Source of the DNA: Spirochaetota bacterium
GTDB taxonomy: Bacteria; Spirochaetota; Spirochaetia; Treponematales; Treponemataceae
Reading direction: 5' to 3'
DNA: 64,000 bases
Assembly: GCA_023393015.1 (NCBI GenBank)
Contig: JAEWMY010000047.1
Span: 27,125-91,124 of the forward strand
Under the pieces are notes generated by a model. The model was not told where the DNA came from. It did not search any database and worked only from the letters and a program-made list of their open reading frames with translations. The position numbers and the translations under genes are program-made. Positions 16,529 through 25,126 of this stretch are shown here, piece after piece (positions within the stretch are counted from its first letter, which is position 1; every line of letters begins with the position of its first letter).

Positions 16529-17539
16529 TTACCAGACGATGAGGTTTCCCGCATAGGTGAGCCCGCCGCCGAAGCCGACCGTCATGATGAGGTCGCCCCG
16601 CTTGAGGTCTCCCGACCGGGCGTACTCGTCGAGTGCGACCGGAATCGTCGCGTTCGAGGTATTCGCGTACTTTTCGATATTCATGAAAAACTTGTCCTCG
16701 GCGAAACCGAGCCTCTTTGCCGCGGCCTGAATGATTCGCATGTTCGCCTGATGCGGGATGATCTTTTTAACGTCGGCCATCGTGATCCCTTCGGCCGTCA
16801 GGAGGTTTTCGATCGTGTCGGTAAAGGCCTTGACCGCGAAGTTGTATACCGCGCGTCCGTTCATATAGAGGGTTATCGGCTTGTCGATGGTTTCGCCCGT
16901 CTTGAAGGGATTTCTCGTGCCGCCCCGTTCGCACATGAGCTCCTTCGCGCCCGAGCCTTCTGATCCGAGGATGGTGCGGATGATGCCCCGGCGGCCGGAG
17001 CCGGTAGAGGGGGCGTCGGTTTTTTCGAGGATCGCGGCTCCCGCGGCGTCGCCGAAGAGGACGCAGGTTCCGCGGTCGGTCCAGTCGGTTATCTTGGTAA
17101 GGACATCGGCGCCGATGACGAGGGCCCTCTTGCGTCCCTGGTTCAGCATCCCTGCGGCCGCCTCGAGTGAGTAGACGAAACCCGAACAGGCGGCAATGAC
17201 GTCGAAGGCGCCGGCGTTTTTTATTCCGAGGCGGTCCTGCACGATACAGGCGACCGAGGGAAAGCCGTAATAGTCGGGCGAGGACGTTCCCACGACGACG
17301 ATATCGATGGTCTGAGCCGCTTCCAGGGCCTTTCCCGGGGCAAGTTGCTCGAGCGCGGCGAGGGCCGCCTGGTAGGCGAGATCGCTCGTCGCCTCGTCTT
17401 CCGCCGCCATGTGGCGGGAACCGATCCCGGTATGGGATCTGATCCATTCATCCGTCGTATCCATCGTTTTGGCGAGATCGTCATTCGTTACGCGTCGCGC
17501 GGGAACGTAGTGGCCGGTCGCGAGTATTTCAAGTGCCAT
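16529..17539 (-). CDS. fabH: 3-oxoacyl-ACP synthase III (KAS III)
   Basis: A 336-residue cytoplasmic enzyme that starts fatty-acid synthesis by condensing acyl-CoA with malonyl-ACP. The catalytic triad is complete: Cys118 in AACSGF, His263 in IIPHQANMRI and Asn293 in YANTSNATIP; the C-terminal GFGGGLTYA loop is also typical. Start 17539 is selected because GGAGGG lies six bases upstream; an earlier start adds eleven unrelated residues. It is divergent from the ferredoxin oxidoreductase operon across a 168-base region with inverted repeats. No other fab genes are adjacent. Confidence 0.95.
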   Translation of the reverse strand: MALEILATGHYVPARRVTNDDLAKTMDTTDEWIRSHTGIGSRHMAAEDEATSDLAYQAALAALEQLAPGKALEAAQTIDIVVVGTSSPDYYGFPSVACIVQDRLGIKNAGAFDVIAACSGFVYSLEAAAGMLNQGRKRALVIGADVLTKITDWTDRGTCVLFGDAAGAAILEKTDAPSTGSGRRGIIRTILGSEGSGAKELMCERGGTRNPFKTGETIDKPITLYMNGRAVYNFAVKAFTDTIENLLTAEGITMADVKKIIPHQANMRIIQAAAKRLGFAEDKFFMNIEKYANTSNATIPVALDEYARSGDLKRGDLIMTVGFGGGLTYAGNLIVW

Positions 17540-17631
17540 GAGGCCCTCCAAAAGGGTATTCTTTTTATGCAACCTTTATAAGACCGATCGTGTCTAAAAT
17601 AGTTGCACGCTAAAAATAGCACATGTGCGAT

Positions 17632-17677
17632 TTTTGTCAACATGTCAAATTGACAAAAGACGAAATAATGTCATAAT
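17632..17677. promoter_or_regulatory. operator-like inverted repeats and promoter between fabH and the kor operon
   Basis: Nine-base arms TTTTGTCAA (17632-17640) and TTGACAAAA (17650-17658) form a perfect inverted repeat; a third half-site TGTCAA lies at 17643-17648. The TTGACA at 17650-17655 doubles as a -35 box with CATAAT at 17672-17677 (16-base spacer), the likely promoter of the kor operon. A repressor bound here would block it. Confidence 0.6.
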
Positions 17678-17707
17678 AGGGTACGTTATTGGTCAGGGAG
17701 GCTGAAA

Positions 17708-17932
17708 ATGCGACAGGGTGCGCTGAAAATAGACAGGGAACGATGCAAAGGGTGCGGTTTGTGCGTGCGGGCCTGCCCCTTCAAGGTGCTTGCCCTGGAC
17801 ACGGAGATGAACTCCTTCGGTATTTATCCGGCGAAGGACGTACGGCCCGAGGCCTGTACCGCCTGTTCGTCCTGTTTCAGGGTATGCCCTGACGTCGCGA
17901 TAACGGTATACGAGCTGGAGGACGGTAAATGA
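17708..17932 (+). CDS. korD: 2-oxoacid:ferredoxin oxidoreductase delta subunit (2[4Fe-4S] ferredoxin)
   Basis: A 74-residue ferredoxin-like subunit carrying two CxxCxxCxxxCP cluster motifs: Cys13, 16, 19, 23 and Cys50, 53, 56, 60. It passes electrons from the thiamine-bound intermediate to external ferredoxin. Shine-Dalgarno AGGGAGG at 17695-17701. It overlaps the alpha-subunit gene by four bases and is the first gene of the operon, which was recognised as delta-alpha-beta-gamma. Confidence 0.92.
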   Translation: MRQGALKIDRERCKGCGLCVRACPFKVLALDTEMNSFGIYPAKDVRPEACTACSSCFRVCPDVAITVYELEDGK

Positions 17933-19011
17933 GCGCGAACGCGACCGGCGAACGGGTCTTGATGAAAGGAAACGAGGCGATCGCGGAGGCCGCCATCCGG
18001 GCCGGCTGCACGGCCTATTTCGGCTATCCGATAACCCCGCAAAACGAGCTTATCGGCTACATGGCGGCGCGCCTCCCGGAAAAGGGACGAGTCTTTATCC
18101 AGGCGGAAAGCGAAACCGCCGCGATCAATATGGTATTTGGCGCCGCCGCGTGCGGCGTACGCGCCATGACGAGTTCGTCGAGTCCCGGAATCAGCCTGAA
18201 GCAGGAGGGTATTTCCTACGCCGCCGGCGCGGACTTGCCCCTCGTGTACGTCAATATAGTCCGGGGCGGACCGGGCCTCGGCTCCATCGCCCCGGCGCAA
18301 AGCGACTACTTCCAGTCGACGCGCGGCGGCGGTCACGGCGACTACCATGTCGTCGTGCTCGCGCCCGACAGCGTACAGGAAGCGGCCGACCTCACCTACG
18401 AGGCCTTCGACATCGCCGACGAGTGGCGCGTTCCGGTCATGATCCTCGGGGACGGCGTCATCGGGCAGATGATGGAAGGCATCGTCCTTCCTCCCGAGCG
18501 CGACCTTTCGAGCCTTCCCTCGAAAAAAGACTGGGCGGTCGGGAACATGGCCGGTCGCGAGGCCCGTCATATCACTTCCATCCATCTCGTGCCCGCCGAA
18601 CTCGAGGCGATCATATTCGAACGGTTCGAGCGGTATCGAAAGCTCGCGGAAACGCTTGTCCGCCACGAGGCGATCGGTTGCGACGACGCCGACCTCGTGC
18701 TCGTCGCGTACGGAACCTCGGCCCGCGTGTGCCGGAGCGCGATCGAACTCGCCCGGGCGGAAGGCCTCAAGCTCGGACTCTTTCGGCCCGTGACCCTCTG
18801 GCCCTTTCCGTCGAAGGAGCTCGCGCGGATCGCGAGCCGGGGCGTGCCGCTTCTTTCGGTCGAGATGAGCATGGGCCAGATGGTGGAGGATATCCGCCTC
18901 GCCGTCGGGTCCGCTTCTCCGGTTCACCTGCTCCCCCACGCGGGAGGGGTCGTGCCCACGGACGACGAGATCGTCGCGCGATGCCGCGAGTTGCTGGGAG
19001 GAAAGAAATGA
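17929..19011 (+). CDS. korA: 2-oxoacid:ferredoxin oxidoreductase alpha subunit (KorA/VorB type)
   Basis: A 360-residue subunit of the 2-oxoacid:ferredoxin oxidoreductase family, acting on 2-oxoglutarate or branched-chain 2-oxoacids in anaerobes with coenzyme A. The N-terminal pyrimidine-type domain shows GNEAIAEAAIRAGCTAYFGYPITPQNE, the family's typical start, with TSSSSPGISLKQEGISYAAGADLP and IVRGGPGLGS; the C-terminal transketolase-like domain begins near VLVAYGTSARV. Overlaps with neighbours are 4-base ATGA junctions. KorA and VorB cannot be separated with certainty by motifs. Confidence 0.92.
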   Translation: MSANATGERVLMKGNEAIAEAAIRAGCTAYFGYPITPQNELIGYMAARLPEKGRVFIQAESETAAINMVFGAAACGVRAMTSSSSPGISLKQEGISYAAGADLPLVYVNIVRGGPGLGSIAPAQSDYFQSTRGGGHGDYHVVVLAPDSVQEAADLTYEAFDIADEWRVPVMILGDGVIGQMMEGIVLPPERDLSSLPSKKDWAVGNMAGREARHITSIHLVPAELEAIIFERFERYRKLAETLVRHEAIGCDDADLVLVAYGTSARVCRSAIELARAEGLKLGLFRPVTLWPFPSKELARIASRGVPLLSVEMSMGQMVEDIRLAVGSASPVHLLPHAGGVVPTDDEIVARCRELLGGKK

Positions 19012-19886
19012 AGCCCGTACAGGAACACCCGAAAAGCCTCAAGCCGGTACAGACGAAATATTGCGCGGGATGCGGCCATGGGGTTATTCATAGGATCATC
19101 TGCGAACTCGTCGACGAGATGGGCTTGCGGACGAAATCGATCGTGATGAATCCCGTCGGCTGCGCGATATGGGCCGACCTCTATTTCGACTTCGACTCGG
19201 TGCAGGCGGCGCACGGGCGTACCCCGGCCGCCGCGACCGGCATCAAGCGCGTCCTCCCCGACCACCTGGTCATCTGTTATCAGGGCGACGGCGACCTCGC
19301 GGCGATCGGAACCGCCGAGATCATACACGCCGCGAACCGCGGGGAGAAGTTCACGGTTATCTTCGTGAACAACGCGATATACGGCATGACCGGCGGCCAG
19401 ATGGCGCCCACGACGCTCGTCGGGCAAAAGGCCTCGACCGCGCCGCTCGGCCGGGACCCCGTCGGGCAGGGCATGGGGTATCCGATTCGCGTCTGCGAGC
19501 TCCTCGCGACGCTCGGGGGAACGAGGTATCTCGCGCGCGGAGCGGTCGATACGGCCGCGCACGTCGCCAAGGTCAAGGAGTACATCCGTACCGCTTTTAC
19601 CGCGCAAATGGAAGGAATCGGCTTTTCCATGGTCGAGATACTCTCGCCGTGCCCCACGAACTGGGGGATGAGCCCGGCCGAGTCCGCGGACTGGGTCGGC
19701 ACGGTCATGACCGATCAGTATCCCCTCGGGGAGATCAAGAACGAACTCGCGACAGCGCGGAACGAGGTTTCCGCCCGGAACGAGGTTTCCGCCCGGAACG
19801 AAGTTTCCGCCCGGAACGATGTTTCCGCCCGGAACGAAGTTTCCGCCCGGAACGAAGCCGCCGCGCGCAAGGGAGAAACACTATGA
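19008..19886 (+). CDS. korB: 2-oxoacid:ferredoxin oxidoreductase beta subunit with repeat tail
   Basis: A 292-residue TPP-binding subunit. Motifs include KYCAGCGHGVIHR near residue 17 (cysteine-containing start of the fold), the TPP/Mg site QGDGDLAAIGTAEIIHAANR, and FVNNAIYGMTGGQMAPTT. The enzyme core ends around ADWVGTVMTDQYPLGEIKNE; the last 45 residues are a six-fold repeat of ARNEVS followed by AAARKGETL. That tail is encoded by an 18-bp tandem repeat and is not expected in KorB proteins, so it is an addition. Translation is coupled at both ends by ATGA overlaps. Confidence 0.92.
   Translation: MKPVQEHPKSLKPVQTKYCAGCGHGVIHRIICELVDEMGLRTKSIVMNPVGCAIWADLYFDFDSVQAAHGRTPAAATGIKRVLPDHLVICYQGDGDLAAIGTAEIIHAANRGEKFTVIFVNNAIYGMTGGQMAPTTLVGQKASTAPLGRDPVGQGMGYPIRVCELLATLGGTRYLARGAVDTAAHVAKVKEYIRTAFTAQMEGIGFSMVEILSPCPTNWGMSPAESADWVGTVMTDQYPLGEIKNELATARNEVSARNEVSARNEVSARNDVSARNEVSARNEAAARKGETL
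19755..19862 (+). repeat. 18-bp tandem repeat (six units) inside korB
   Basis: Six head-to-tail units of 18 bp, the type unit being GCCCGGAACGAAGTTTCC. Units 2-5 differ from each other at one or two positions; the first and last are more diverged. Because the unit is a multiple of three, copy-number change keeps the frame and adds or removes six residues. Confidence 0.97.
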
Positions 19887-20434
19887 TTGAACGGACTATT
19901 TTCGCCGGTTTCGGCGGGCAGGGCATCATCTCGCTCGGGCAAATTTGGGTGTACTGCGGCATGAAAGAGGGCAAGGAAGTCAGTTTCTTCCCGTTCTACG
20001 GCGCTGAAAAACGGGGAGGCATAGCCCGAGCGAACTGCGTCGTCTCCGATTCGGGGATTTCCAGCCCTATCGTGACCCACGCGGATTCCGCCGTAGTGAT
20101 GAACCGGGACAGCCTCGAGGAGTGCGCCTCGGTCCTGCATGACGGGGGGCTTCTGCTCGTCAATTCCTCCCTCGTCCCGCTCGCGAGCGTACCCGAGGCG
20201 ATCAAGGCGCGGCTTCGGGTCATCCCGATAGCGGCGACCGCCATCGCCGAGAAACTCGGCAACGTCCGGATCGCGAACATGGTCATGCTCGGCGCCCTCG
20301 CGCGTCAAACCGGGGCGGTGTTGCTCGACCGCGTCGAGTCGATCCTGGAGCAGTTTTTTCCCGGCAACAAGCGGAAGTTCGTCGACGCCAACGTGAGCGC
20401 GATACGCGCCGGCATGGAGGCCTTCGCCGGGTAA
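19883..20434 (+). CDS. korC: 2-oxoacid:ferredoxin oxidoreductase gamma subunit
   Basis: A 183-residue subunit of the KorC/PorG family, with the typical beginning ERTIFAGFGGQGIISLGQIW (glycine-rich loop) and the conserved FFPFYGAEKRGGIARANCVV segment. It completes the four-subunit enzyme. It overlaps korB by four bases; no clear terminator follows, and the next gene has its own promoter. Confidence 0.92.
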   Translation: MIERTIFAGFGGQGIISLGQIWVYCGMKEGKEVSFFPFYGAEKRGGIARANCVVSDSGISSPIVTHADSAVVMNRDSLEECASVLHDGGLLLVNSSLVPLASVPEAIKARLRVIPIAATAIAEKLGNVRIANMVMLGALARQTGAVLLDRVESILEQFFPGNKRKFVDANVSAIRAGMEAFAG

Positions 20435-20470
20435 ATAACGCGGCGCAACCCGCGCGATTTGCCCGCGAAT

Positions 20471-20499
20471 TTGCGTTTACGAGCCCCATACCCAATACT
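20471..20499 (+). promoter_or_regulatory. promoter of the response-regulator phosphatase gene
   Basis: TTGCGT (20471-20476) and AATACT (20494-20499) with a 17-base spacer, followed by a purine-rich AAGGGGTAGGGGG ribosome-binding region before ATG 20521. Confidence 0.5.
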
Positions 20500-20520
20500 G
20501 AAGGGGTAGGGGGCATCGCG

Positions 20521-21669
20521 ATGTCTGAACCGGGAAAACGGTATCTCATGCTGGTGGACGACGAGCAGAACATCCTGCTCGCGCTGAAACGCGAATTACA
20601 CGAGTGGGCGCGCGAGCGGAAACTCGACGTGATTCTGGCCCGGTCGGCCAATGAAGGTCTTTCCCTACTTTCCGAACACGGGGCCGCGGTCGAGATGATC
20701 GTCTCGGATCTCCGCATGCCGGAGATGAAGGGATCCGACTTCCTCCTCGAGGTTCGCAAGACATACCCCGACGTCATCACACTGCTGTTGACCGGTTTTT
20801 CCGAAACCGAGGAGATCGTCAAGGCCGTCAGCGCCGGTATCTTCAGCTACATGCTCAAGCCCTGGGATTCGACGTACCTCGTCGGAGAGGTGACGAAGGC
20901 CTACGAGTACCGTCAGACGAAGCTCGAGAACGAACGTCAGAAGGCGCGTCTGGTCGAGTCCCTCAGGTACGCAGGCGAGCTTCAAAAGGCGATCCTCAAG
21001 CCGAACGTTCCCGCGAGCCAGAGCGTGGAATTCCGCGTGACCTACCGGCCGAATCCGAAGGAGCTGTGCAGCGGCGACTATTACGACGTCATCGTCGCGG
21101 GACCCGACCGTTACCTCGTACTCCTGGGAGACATCCTCGCGTCGGGCGTGCAGGCCGCCATGATCACGGCGATCCTCAAGGCGGTGATCTATCCGGAGTA
21201 CGTGCGAAACGTCGTCGGTCAGGCCCTTTCCCCCGCCGACTTTCTCGGATGGCTCAACCAGCGCATGCAATTCGAGTTTCGCATGACGAATCCCGTGCCC
21301 ATCTCCTTTTTCGCGGGGCTCCTCGACGTCCGCCATCAAAGTTTCGTCTACGCGAACGCGGGGTACACGCATCCCTGCCACGTCAAGGCGGGAGTCGCGA
21401 CGCCGCTTCCCGTGTCGGGCTCCCCCCTCGCCGTCAGCCGCTCCATCATGTACCCCGAGCAGACGGTTCGCGTCGCGCAGGGAGAGACCCTGTTCTTTCA
21501 CTCTTCGGGGCTTTCTTCCGTCGTTCCGGGAGGTTCCTTGACCGGCGTCCTTTCCAAAGAGGCGCCCGGCGCGGATTACCACCTTCGCGTACTCAAGGCC
21601 GCCCTCGCAGCGGGCGGAAAGAGCGAGTTCGACGATGACGTGACCGTCATCACGGCCCAGCTTCAGTAA
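20521..21669 (+). CDS. response regulator with SpoIIE/PP2C phosphatase output
   Basis: A 382-residue protein. Residues 8-125 are a receiver: acidic pair Asp13-Asp14, phospho-acceptor Asp63 in VSDLRMP and Lys113 in MLKPWD. Residues about 170-382 are a SpoIIE-type PPM phosphatase with CSGDYYD, LGDILASGVQAAM and the late FDDDVTVITA metal motif. The usual GHG of RsbU-like enzymes (GDVSGHG) is ASG here. Such RsbU-like regulators dephosphorylate an anti-sigma antagonist; the STAS protein at 33.8 kb is a possible but unproven substrate. A histidine kinase gene follows 17 bases later, a likely partner. Confidence 0.9.
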   Translation: MSEPGKRYLMLVDDEQNILLALKRELHEWARERKLDVILARSANEGLSLLSEHGAAVEMIVSDLRMPEMKGSDFLLEVRKTYPDVITLLLTGFSETEEIVKAVSAGIFSYMLKPWDSTYLVGEVTKAYEYRQTKLENERQKARLVESLRYAGELQKAILKPNVPASQSVEFRVTYRPNPKELCSGDYYDVIVAGPDRYLVLLGDILASGVQAAMITAILKAVIYPEYVRNVVGQALSPADFLGWLNQRMQFEFRMTNPVPISFFAGLLDVRHQSFVYANAGYTHPCHVKAGVATPLPVSGSPLAVSRSIMYPEQTVRVAQGETLFFHSSGLSSVVPGGSLTGVLSKEAPGADYHLRVLKAALAAGGKSEFDDDVTVITAQLQ

Positions 21670-21686
21670 CCCGCGGGAACGGACGG

Positions 21687-23405
21687 ATGCAGCGGAACAT
21701 CGAGCTGACAAACGAACTGTACCGGATCTACCTCAGGGACGAGTCCGAGAAGGCCAATCTCGCGGCGATCAACGCCATCGCGGGCGCGATGAAGGGCGAT
21801 ATCGGGGCCCTCTTTTACGACGACGCGCGGAACCGGTTCCGCTTTTGCCTGTCCGGATCAGACTTCCCCATCTCGCTCGGCGCCGAGCGCTGGCACGAAT
21901 GCGTCGACCGGCGCATCAAGCGCGAGGCCCCCGACGTATTCGAGTCGTGGGCGCCGCCCGGTTTCGACATTCCGCTGAAGTACTGGATGTCCGCGCCCCT
22001 TTACGCCGCCGGAAGCGGTCTCGGGTACGTCTTTATCGGCCGGGACTCGGGTGAATGGTCGGACGACGAGGTAAAGGCGCTCGGCTCGATAACCGGAGTG
22101 ATAGCCGAGATCGTCGTGATCCGCCACCGCAAGGACCTGGAGGCGCGGAACCGGCGCGAGGCGGAGAAGGCGCTCGCGGCCACCGAACGGCGCATGAGCG
22201 ACTTTTTCTCCCTCGCGCGCGACATGATGTACACCTCGGACAACGACGGCGTCGTGACTGGGATCAACCCCGCGGGCGTGGCCCTTCTGTGCGCGTCGGG
22301 GCCGGAAACCGTGGTAGGGCGATCCTTGGCGGAATTCGTCTCGAATCCTTCCACCTACGACTATTTTCTCGAACGTGTGCACGATACGGGTTACATCGAC
22401 GACTTCGAGATTCTCATCACCGACAAATGCGGCAGAACCGATAGGGATCCGAAGTTTTGCACGATATCCGCCCATGAGGTGCGGGACAGCGAGGGGCGGA
22501 CGCTCGAGATCCAGGGCCTCGTCAAGGATATCACCGACCGCATAAGCAACGAGCGCGAACTGTGGAAGGCGAACCTCGAACTCGCCGAGGTGAACCTGAA
22601 ACTCCAGCAAACGCAGGAGATGATGGTGCGCCACGAGAAGCTCGCGTCGATCGGGCAGTTGGCGGCGGGGATAGCCCACGAGATAAACAACCCCCTCGGG
22701 TTTCTCAGAAGCAACCACGCGATGCTCTCCAAATATTCCCGAGTGATGGTGGAAATCAACCGGAGACTCCTCGAATCGGGCGGCGCGCAATACCGGGCGC
22801 TCTTCGAGGAATACGACGTCGGCTATATCCTCGGCGAGATCGAGCACATCTTCGCCGAAAGCGACGAAGGCTACGAGCGCATCAAGCGCATCGTCGCGAA
22901 CCTCATGAGCTTTTCGAGGATGGACAAGGCGAGCGAATTCGAGCTTGTCGACATCAACGCCGGAATCGAGAACACGATCCTCGTCGCCTGGAACGAGATC
23001 AAGTACGTCGCCGAGGTCGAGCGCCGACTCGGGGACATCCCGAAGGTATACGCGCACGGCGGGGAGATAAACCAGGTCGTCCTGAATATCCTCGTGAACG
23101 CCGCGCAGGCGATCGCCTCGCAGAACCGGTCCGAAAAGGGAACGATCACGGTGACGACGGAGAAGATCGACGAATGCGTCGTGATCTTCATAACGGACGA
23201 CGGACCGGGTATGGGAGACGAGGTGCGCTCCCGCGTGTTCGATCCGTTTTTCACGACGAAGGAGCCGGGAAAGGGCACCGGCCTCGGCCTGAGCATCTCC
23301 TACGAGATCGTCGTGAACAAGCACAAGGGAACGCTGTCAGTCGAGAGCTCCGCCGGGAACGGAACGACCTTCAGGATCGGATTGCCGATCCTGCAGAACG
23401 CTTAG
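21687..23405 (+). CDS. GAF-PAS sensor histidine kinase (soluble)
   Basis: A 572-residue cytoplasmic kinase without membrane helices. An N-terminal GAF-like domain (about 20-145), a PAS domain (about 170-290, ending QGLVKDITDR), a coiled-coil, then the dimerisation box GIAHEINNPLG with the phosphorylated histidine near residue 331. The ATPase domain has VVLNILVNAAQAI (N box), TDDGPGM (G1), FDPFFTTKEPGKGTGLGLSI (F and G2 boxes). ATG 21687 follows the phosphatase-regulator gene by 17 bases, so the two are likely cognate. The gene overlaps the end of the convergent diguanylate cyclase by four bases. Confidence 0.92.
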   Translation: MQRNIELTNELYRIYLRDESEKANLAAINAIAGAMKGDIGALFYDDARNRFRFCLSGSDFPISLGAERWHECVDRRIKREAPDVFESWAPPGFDIPLKYWMSAPLYAAGSGLGYVFIGRDSGEWSDDEVKALGSITGVIAEIVVIRHRKDLEARNRREAEKALAATERRMSDFFSLARDMMYTSDNDGVVTGINPAGVALLCASGPETVVGRSLAEFVSNPSTYDYFLERVHDTGYIDDFEILITDKCGRTDRDPKFCTISAHEVRDSEGRTLEIQGLVKDITDRISNERELWKANLELAEVNLKLQQTQEMMVRHEKLASIGQLAAGIAHEINNPLGFLRSNHAMLSKYSRVMVEINRRLLESGGAQYRALFEEYDVGYILGEIEHIFAESDEGYERIKRIVANLMSFSRMDKASEFELVDINAGIENTILVAWNEIKYVAEVERRLGDIPKVYAHGGEINQVVLNILVNAAQAIASQNRSEKGTITVTTEKIDECVVIFITDDGPGMGDEVRSRVFDPFFTTKEPGKGTGLGLSISYEIVVNKHKGTLSVESSAGNGTTFRIGLPILQNA

Positions 23406-25003
23406 GAGACGCCCGCGTTTTCCGCCGCCTTTTTCGAGTAGGGGAAAAAGTCCGAATCGGCTTCGAGCAGGTGCGACACGACGATCTTGTCCACGAGCAG
23501 GTGGAAGAACTCCTCGGGATTCACGATCTCGCGTTCGAGTTCCGCGCGGAGCGAGCGGGCGTCGGCGAGAATGCCGGCGTGGAGGGAGCGATGCTCCTCG
23601 ACGCGGGGGTAGCCGATCCTCGCGAGCATGCGCTCCTCGTTGTCGAAGTGCCGCTCGCAGAATTCCATGAACGAGTCCATGGCCTTCGTCATGATCGCGG
23701 GAGCGGGATTCGTGATGGATAGGTTGAGGAGGCGGTTTCCCCGAAGCACGAGGACGCGGTGTTCGCTGTCGGTTTCCTCGATACCCGACTCCCATTCGCG
23801 CCGCCACTCGACCGATACCGGCTGCGTTCCGTCCGCGCGTTCCGGCCTGAGCGACGTCGAGCGGTTTCTGCCCTCGCTCTTGGCCTTGTACATGGCGCGG
23901 TCGACGCGCCTGAAGAAGACGTCCCGCGCCTCGCCGGGGAACCGCTCGGTAACGCCGAAGCTCGCGGTTATCCCGCGCATCCCCTCGAAGTCTGCTTTTT
24001 CGATCAGGTCGCGGAGCTTTTCCGCCAGGTCGAAGGCCCCCTCTATCGGCGTATGGGGCAGGATGACGAGAAATTCCTCGCCGCCCCAGCGAAACACCCT
24101 GTCGATAGACCGTATCTCCGACTTCACGAGATTCGCTATCCTCACGAGCACGAGATCGCCCGAGGCGTGGCCCCATGTGTCGTTGATCTCCTTGAAGCGG
24201 TCGATGTCGAGCATGATGAGCGACAACGGCTCGAGGTACCTGTCCTGTCGCTCGATCTCGCCGTCGAGGAATCTCTCGAGAGAGTACCGGTTTTCGATTC
24301 CCGTAAGGTGGTCGTTCAGGGCCATCCGCTCGAGCTGCAAGGCCTTGAAGGACATCCTCGACACGAGCCGGTCGATGTCGATGAGGAGGGCCGTGCCGAT
24401 CGTGAAAACCGAATACGCGATGGCGACTATCAGGGTTATCGTCGTCAGCGCGCTTTGATCCATGAAGAGCCCCCGCGCCCGGGTCGCGAAGAGCAAGCCT
24501 ACGCGAAGGAGGTTGCTCGCGAGGAAGGACGATACGATAGAGACGACGGCGGCGCGGACGACGAGGCGCGAGCCCCGAAAGACTTCGTTGTTGACCGCCA
24601 CCAGGCACTCGACGAGGGAGAGGGCGATGAGAGCCGACACGAGGGCCGCGCGCGCCGGATAGGAAAGCGAAAGGATCGAGGCAAGGGCGATGAGCGCGAA
24701 GGACGCGGCGAGGTACGCCCAAAACCTCCGGGGCCACTCCCTTCGGACCGAATAGAAAGCCCGGAAGCCCCAGGCGAGGAACAAATGCGCCGTTACGATC
24801 GCGCAGTTCGGCAGGAGGACGCCCAACAGGGGCGGAACCTTTCCCTGAAGCATGAACAGGGCGAAGGAAAGGGAGAAAATCGTGAAGCCCGTCGCGAACA
24901 CGCGAAGGGATCGGTGTTCCCGGGCGAGGGCGATAAGCCAAACGACGAGCGTCAGGCAGCCGGTAACGGTGAACAGGGAGATTGCCAAGGCGTCATTCCA
25001 CAT
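23402..25003 (-). CDS. membrane diguanylate cyclase with C-terminal hemerythrin domain
   Basis: A 533-residue inner-membrane protein. Seven or so hydrophobic helices (residues 5-205) form a membrane sensor; residues about 225-385 are a GGDEF domain with an intact active loop GGEEF (307-311) and inhibitory site RSID (298-301) exactly five residues before it. Residues about 400-525 resemble bacteriohemerythrin: SEHRVL, CERHFDNEERML, EEHRSLHAGI and SHLLEADSDFF supply the His, Glu and Asp ligands of a diiron oxygen site. It should make c-di-GMP under the control of oxygen or redox state. Start 25003 is preceded by AAGGGG inside a palindrome. Confidence 0.92.
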   Translation of the reverse strand: MWNDALAISLFTVTGCLTLVVWLIALAREHRSLRVFATGFTIFSLSFALFMLQGKVPPLLGVLLPNCAIVTAHLFLAWGFRAFYSVRREWPRRFWAYLAASFALIALASILSLSYPARAALVSALIALSLVECLVAVNNEVFRGSRLVVRAAVVSIVSSFLASNLLRVGLLFATRARGLFMDQSALTTITLIVAIAYSVFTIGTALLIDIDRLVSRMSFKALQLERMALNDHLTGIENRYSLERFLDGEIERQDRYLEPLSLIMLDIDRFKEINDTWGHASGDLVLVRIANLVKSEIRSIDRVFRWGGEEFLVILPHTPIEGAFDLAEKLRDLIEKADFEGMRGITASFGVTERFPGEARDVFFRRVDRAMYKAKSEGRNRSTSLRPERADGTQPVSVEWRREWESGIEETDSEHRVLVLRGNRLLNLSITNPAPAIMTKAMDSFMEFCERHFDNEERMLARIGYPRVEEHRSLHAGILADARSLRAELEREIVNPEEFFHLLVDKIVVSHLLEADSDFFPYSKKAAENAGVS

Positions 25004-25006
25004 CGG

Positions 25007-25058
25007 AAGGGGTACCCCTTTGGCTACTAGTTATATCCCACTTTTCCCGCGAATGCAA
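25007..25058 (-). promoter_or_regulatory. promoter and palindromic leader of the diguanylate cyclase gene
   Basis: Minus-strand TTGCAT (25058-25053) and TATAAC (25035-25030) with 17 bases between. The short leader is nearly filled by a perfect 14-base palindrome AAGGGGTACCCCTT (25007-25020) whose AAGGGG is the ribosome-binding site, so a protein or an RNA fold could mask it. Confidence 0.6.
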
Positions 25059-25090
25059 ATTCCCGCACGAAAAAAAAACTGTCGCGGACG

Positions 25091-25120
25091 CTGACGGAAC
25101 CGCGGATCGTATGGTATCAT
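25091..25120 (+). promoter_or_regulatory. promoter of the adenylate cyclase gene (leaderless)
   Basis: CTGACG (25091-25096), an 18-base spacer and TATCAT (25115-25120). The -10 box ends seven bases before ATG 25127 and no Shine-Dalgarno is present. Confidence 0.55.
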
Positions 25121-25126
25121 TTCTTC

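Noticed and set aside
19755..19862. CRISPR array
   Set aside because: Units are 18 bp head to tail with no spacers, and lie in frame inside korB.
25021..25035. TrpR-type operator (CTACTAGTTA) before the diguanylate cyclase
   Set aside because: It covers only one half-site with a CTAG core and is not symmetric, so it may be chance next to a -10 box.
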